DNA of 7,741 nucleotides from Pseudomonadota bacterium. Lineage in GTDB: Bacteria; Pseudomonadota; Alphaproteobacteria; Sphingomonadales; Sphingomonadaceae. The number at the start of each line of letters is the position of its first letter. Within the stretch, counting starts at the first letter, position 1. A program made the translations under genes and the position numbers. The notes below the pieces were generated by a model. That model was not told the DNA's origin, did no database searches, and saw nothing but the letters and a program-made list of their open reading frames with translations. The stretch lies in NCBI GenBank assembly GCA_023392555.1, contig JAEVYW010000227.1:1-7741 (forward strand), read 5' to 3'. Shown piece by piece: positions 6,026-7,741 of the stretch.

Positions 6026-7429
6026 ATGGATAGCGGCGCTATGAACTCGCCGCTCTCCCGCAGCGTCCGGGCGATGATGCTTGCGCTGGTCTTCATGCTG
6101 GCGCTCGCTCGCCCGGCGGCAGCTGCCGAGTCCGACAGCGGCCCATCGATCCTTCGCGACACGGAAACCGAATGGCTGTTCCGCGACATCGCGAAGCCGC
6201 TGATTACCGCCGCGAACCTCGATCCCAAGAGCGTTAACGTCGTCCTGATCGGCGACCCGGAGATCAACGCCTTCGTCTCGGGCAGCCAGGACGTCTACGT
6301 GAACTCCGGCCTGATCCTCGCTGCCGACAATGTGAACGAGCTGCAGGCGGTCATCGCCCACGAGCTCGGCCACGTCGCGGGCGGGCACTCGATCCGCATG
6401 AACGAGGGCGCGAAGGAAGCGACCGGCATCACCATCGCCACGCTCGTCCTCGGCGCCCTCGCCGTTGCGGCGGGCGCCGGCGAAGCGGGGATGGGCATCA
6501 TGGCCGCGGGGCAGCAGGCCGCACTTGGCCGGTTCCTGTCCTTCACGCGCGCGCAGGAAACGACGGCTGACGTTGCCGGTGCTCAGTACCTTTCGAAGGC
6601 GGGGATCAGCGGCAAGGGCAGCCTGTCGTTCTTCAAGAAGCTCCAGAACCAGGAGTACCGCCTCGCCGTCTATGCGACGGACAGCTACGACCGCACCCAT
6701 CCGCTCTCGAGCGAGCGTATCGCCATGCTCACCCAGATCTATCAGAAGGATCCGGCCTGGAATAAGCCGATCGACCCCGCGCTGGAGGCGCGGTTCGAGC
6801 GGGTGAAGGCGAAGCTTGCGGGCTTCATCAACCCGCGCACCGCGACGCGGAAGTACCCAGACAGCGACCAGTCGATCCCCGCTCATTATGCGCGCGCCTA
6901 TGCCTATCACCTGGGTGCTTATCCCGAGCGCGCGCTGAGCGAAGCCAACGCCTTGCTCAAGGCGGCTCCGGACGACCCCTTCTTCCTCGAATTGAAGGGG
7001 CAGATCCTGCTCGAATCCGGCAAGCCCGAAGAGGCGATCGCACCGCTGCGCGAAGCCACCCAGAAGTCGCAGGACGCGCCGCTCATCGCCTCGATGCTGG
7101 GCCACGCTTTGATCTCGACCGAGAAGCAGGCCAACTTCGACGAGGCCAAGGGGCTGCTGAAGGCCGCGATCAACCGCGACAACCAGAACCCGTTCGCCTG
7201 GTACCAGCTCGGCATCATCTACGACCGCGAGGGCGATACCCCCCGGGCTGCGCTGGCGACTGCGGAACGCAACAATCTCGAAGGCAATCCGAAGCGGGCC
7301 CTCGCCAGCGCCGAAATGGCCATGCGCGGCATTCCCGCCGGAACGCCCGATTATCTTCGCGCACAGGATATCGCCATGGTATCCAAGACCGCGATCAAGA
7401 AAGACAAGGGCAAGAAAGACCGTGAGTGA
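6026..7429 (+). CDS. BepA-like periplasmic M48 zinc metalloprotease with TPR domain
   Basis: Secreted zinc endopeptidase of 467 residues. Its layout is that of E. coli BepA (YfgC), which helps LptD assemble and degrades stalled outer-membrane proteins. A signal peptide covers about 1-34 (hydrophobic run ending ARPAAAA). The M48 core has HELGH (His112, Glu113, His116), and the third zinc ligand is Glu178 in QETTAD. THPLSSER at 224-231 probably carries the histidine that acts as a zinc-binding switch in BepA (His246 there). A Gly/Ala-rich hydrophobic stretch (133-167) sits between the ligands. TPR-like helices fill about 285-435. The C-terminus is very basic (KKDKGKKDRE). In-frame ATGs at 6041 and 6074 are alternative starts; 6041 would give a tidier signal peptide, and no start has a strong Shine-Dalgarno. 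It begins 51 bases after rne, and its TGA overlaps the start of the DsbA-like gene. Family and fold are secure; the BepA-like substrate is inferred. Confidence 0.93.
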   Translation: MDSGAMNSPLSRSVRAMMLALVFMLALARPAAAAESDSGPSILRDTETEWLFRDIAKPLITAANLDPKSVNVVLIGDPEINAFVSGSQDVYVNSGLILAADNVNELQAVIAHELGHVAGGHSIRMNEGAKEATGITIATLVLGALAVAAGAGEAGMGIMAAGQQAALGRFLSFTRAQETTADVAGAQYLSKAGISGKGSLSFFKKLQNQEYRLAVYATDSYDRTHPLSSERIAMLTQIYQKDPAWNKPIDPALEARFERVKAKLAGFINPRTATRKYPDSDQSIPAHYARAYAYHLGAYPERALSEANALLKAAPDDPFFLELKGQILLESGKPEEAIAPLREATQKSQDAPLIASMLGHALISTEKQANFDEAKGLLKAAINRDNQNPFAWYQLGIIYDREGDTPRAALATAERNNLEGNPKRALASAEMAMRGIPAGTPDYLRAQDIAMVSKTAIKKDKGKKDRE

Positions 7430-7741
7430 AGCAACGAGAGCGCCGAGAGCGCCGATCATGGCGTCGCTGGGCGGGGGTGTTGTCGGGGCAGTCCTGACCG
7501 CCGCTGTACTGCTGGTCGCGGCCCCGGAGTTCCTGAGCGACCGGATCGTCCGCCAAGGCCTGATGAACGATCCTCAGATCCTTGTTGAGACTGCTGACGC
7601 TCTTCGCGACCGTCAGTTCGCGCCGGTCATTGCCCAGAACAAGGCTTCGCTCGAAACGCCGTTCGCCTCGTCCTGGAAGGGCTCCGCCAAGCCGGACATC
7701 GTCCTCGTCGAATTCTTCGATTACGCCTGCCCCTATTGCAA
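7422..7741 (+). CDS. DsbA/ScsC-like thioredoxin-fold protein, 3' part outside window
   Basis: Probable periplasmic thiol oxidoreductase or disulfide isomerase; 106 residues are visible. A short Arg-containing N-terminus (SEATRAPRAP) is followed by one hydrophobic segment (about 14-36), an uncleaved anchor or signal peptide. Next comes a helical stretch (DRIVRQGLMNDPQILVETAD and onwards) like the N-terminal domain of ScsC-type proteins. The thioredoxin fold then opens with IVLVEFFDYACPYC. The CPYC pair is Cys103 and Cys106, and the window ends one base into the second codon position after it. Start: GTG 7422 overlaps the protease stop by 8 bases, which suggests translational coupling. ATG 7458 is the alternative and would start just before the hydrophobic segment. 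The DsbA superfamily call is secure. DsbA-like oxidase and ScsC-like isomerase cannot be told apart because the cis-Pro loop is missing. Confidence 0.9.
   Translation, partial: MSEATRAPRAPIMASLGGGVVGAVLTAAVLLVAAPEFLSDRIVRQGLMNDPQILVETADALRDRQFAPVIAQNKASLETPFASSWKGSAKPDIVLVEFFDYACPYC
7436..7453 (+). repeat. Tandem 9-base duplication GAGAGCGCC
   Basis: Two perfect copies are adjacent (7436-7444 and 7445-7453). They encode RAPRAP near the N-terminus of the DsbA-like protein if GTG 7422 is the start. If ATG 7458 is the start, they form the leader and supply GAG as a weak ribosome-binding element. This is probably a slippage duplication. Confidence 0.6.

Noticed and set aside
5816..7459. 547-codon open frame on the minus strand, antisense to the end of rne and the whole protease gene
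   Set aside because: The plus strand here encodes a clear M48 protease with all zinc ligands. The antisense translation has no recognisable motif and is the usual stop-poor mirror of a G/C-rich gene.
1..7741. CRISPR arrays, insertion sequences, tRNA or rRNA genes, toxin-antitoxin or defence genes
   Set aside because: I found no spaced direct repeats, no transposase motifs, no terminal inverted repeats flanking a gene, and no cloverleaf or rRNA sequence. The repeats inside rne are protein-coding modules.

Overview
The window reads as ordinary, gene-dense chromosome of a high-GC alphaproteobacterium, most likely a sphingomonad (Sphingomonadales). The evidence is the strongly G/C-biased third codon positions, an RNase E with an acidic insertion in its N-terminal part and a C-terminal Gly-Trp-Trp tail, and the gene content. 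It holds five protein genes: three complete and two cut by the window edges. I see no mobile element, CRISPR array, tRNA, rRNA or phage gene.

Left part, minus strand (1 to about 3052): a two-gene cell-wall operon. The first gene is a periplasmic N-acetylmuramoyl-L-alanine amidase (Amidase_3). Forty-seven bases after it comes a class A penicillin-binding protein of the PBP1a type (mrcA). The window cuts mrcA right after the KTG box of its transpeptidase, so all of its catalytic motifs are visible but its C-terminus is missing.

Middle (about 3053 to 3487): a divergent intergenic region of about 435 bases, the only gene-free stretch longer than 300 bases. It holds a perfect 6-2-6 palindrome, a TTAACCAT sequence matching the alphaproteobacterial CtrA half-site, two small hairpins, and the probable long 5' leader of rne. 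Two short open frames here are doubtful.

Right part, plus strand (3488 to 7741): rne (RNase E/G, 828 residues) ends in a disordered tail with duplicated basic modules and a C-terminal GGWWQR motif like the PNPase-binding motif of Caulobacter RNase E. After 51 bases comes a secreted BepA-like M48 zinc metalloprotease with a TPR tail. Its stop overlaps the probable GTG start of a DsbA/ScsC-like membrane-anchored thioredoxin-fold protein, cut by the window end immediately after its CPYC active site.

Four of the five genes therefore serve the cell envelope: wall synthesis, wall cleavage, outer-membrane protein quality control and disulfide chemistry. The fifth organises RNA decay. I did not find a plainly new system. 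The points most worth following are the M48/DsbA coupling, the rne tail, the control signals in the divergent region, and four cysteines in the PBP1a transpeptidase domain.
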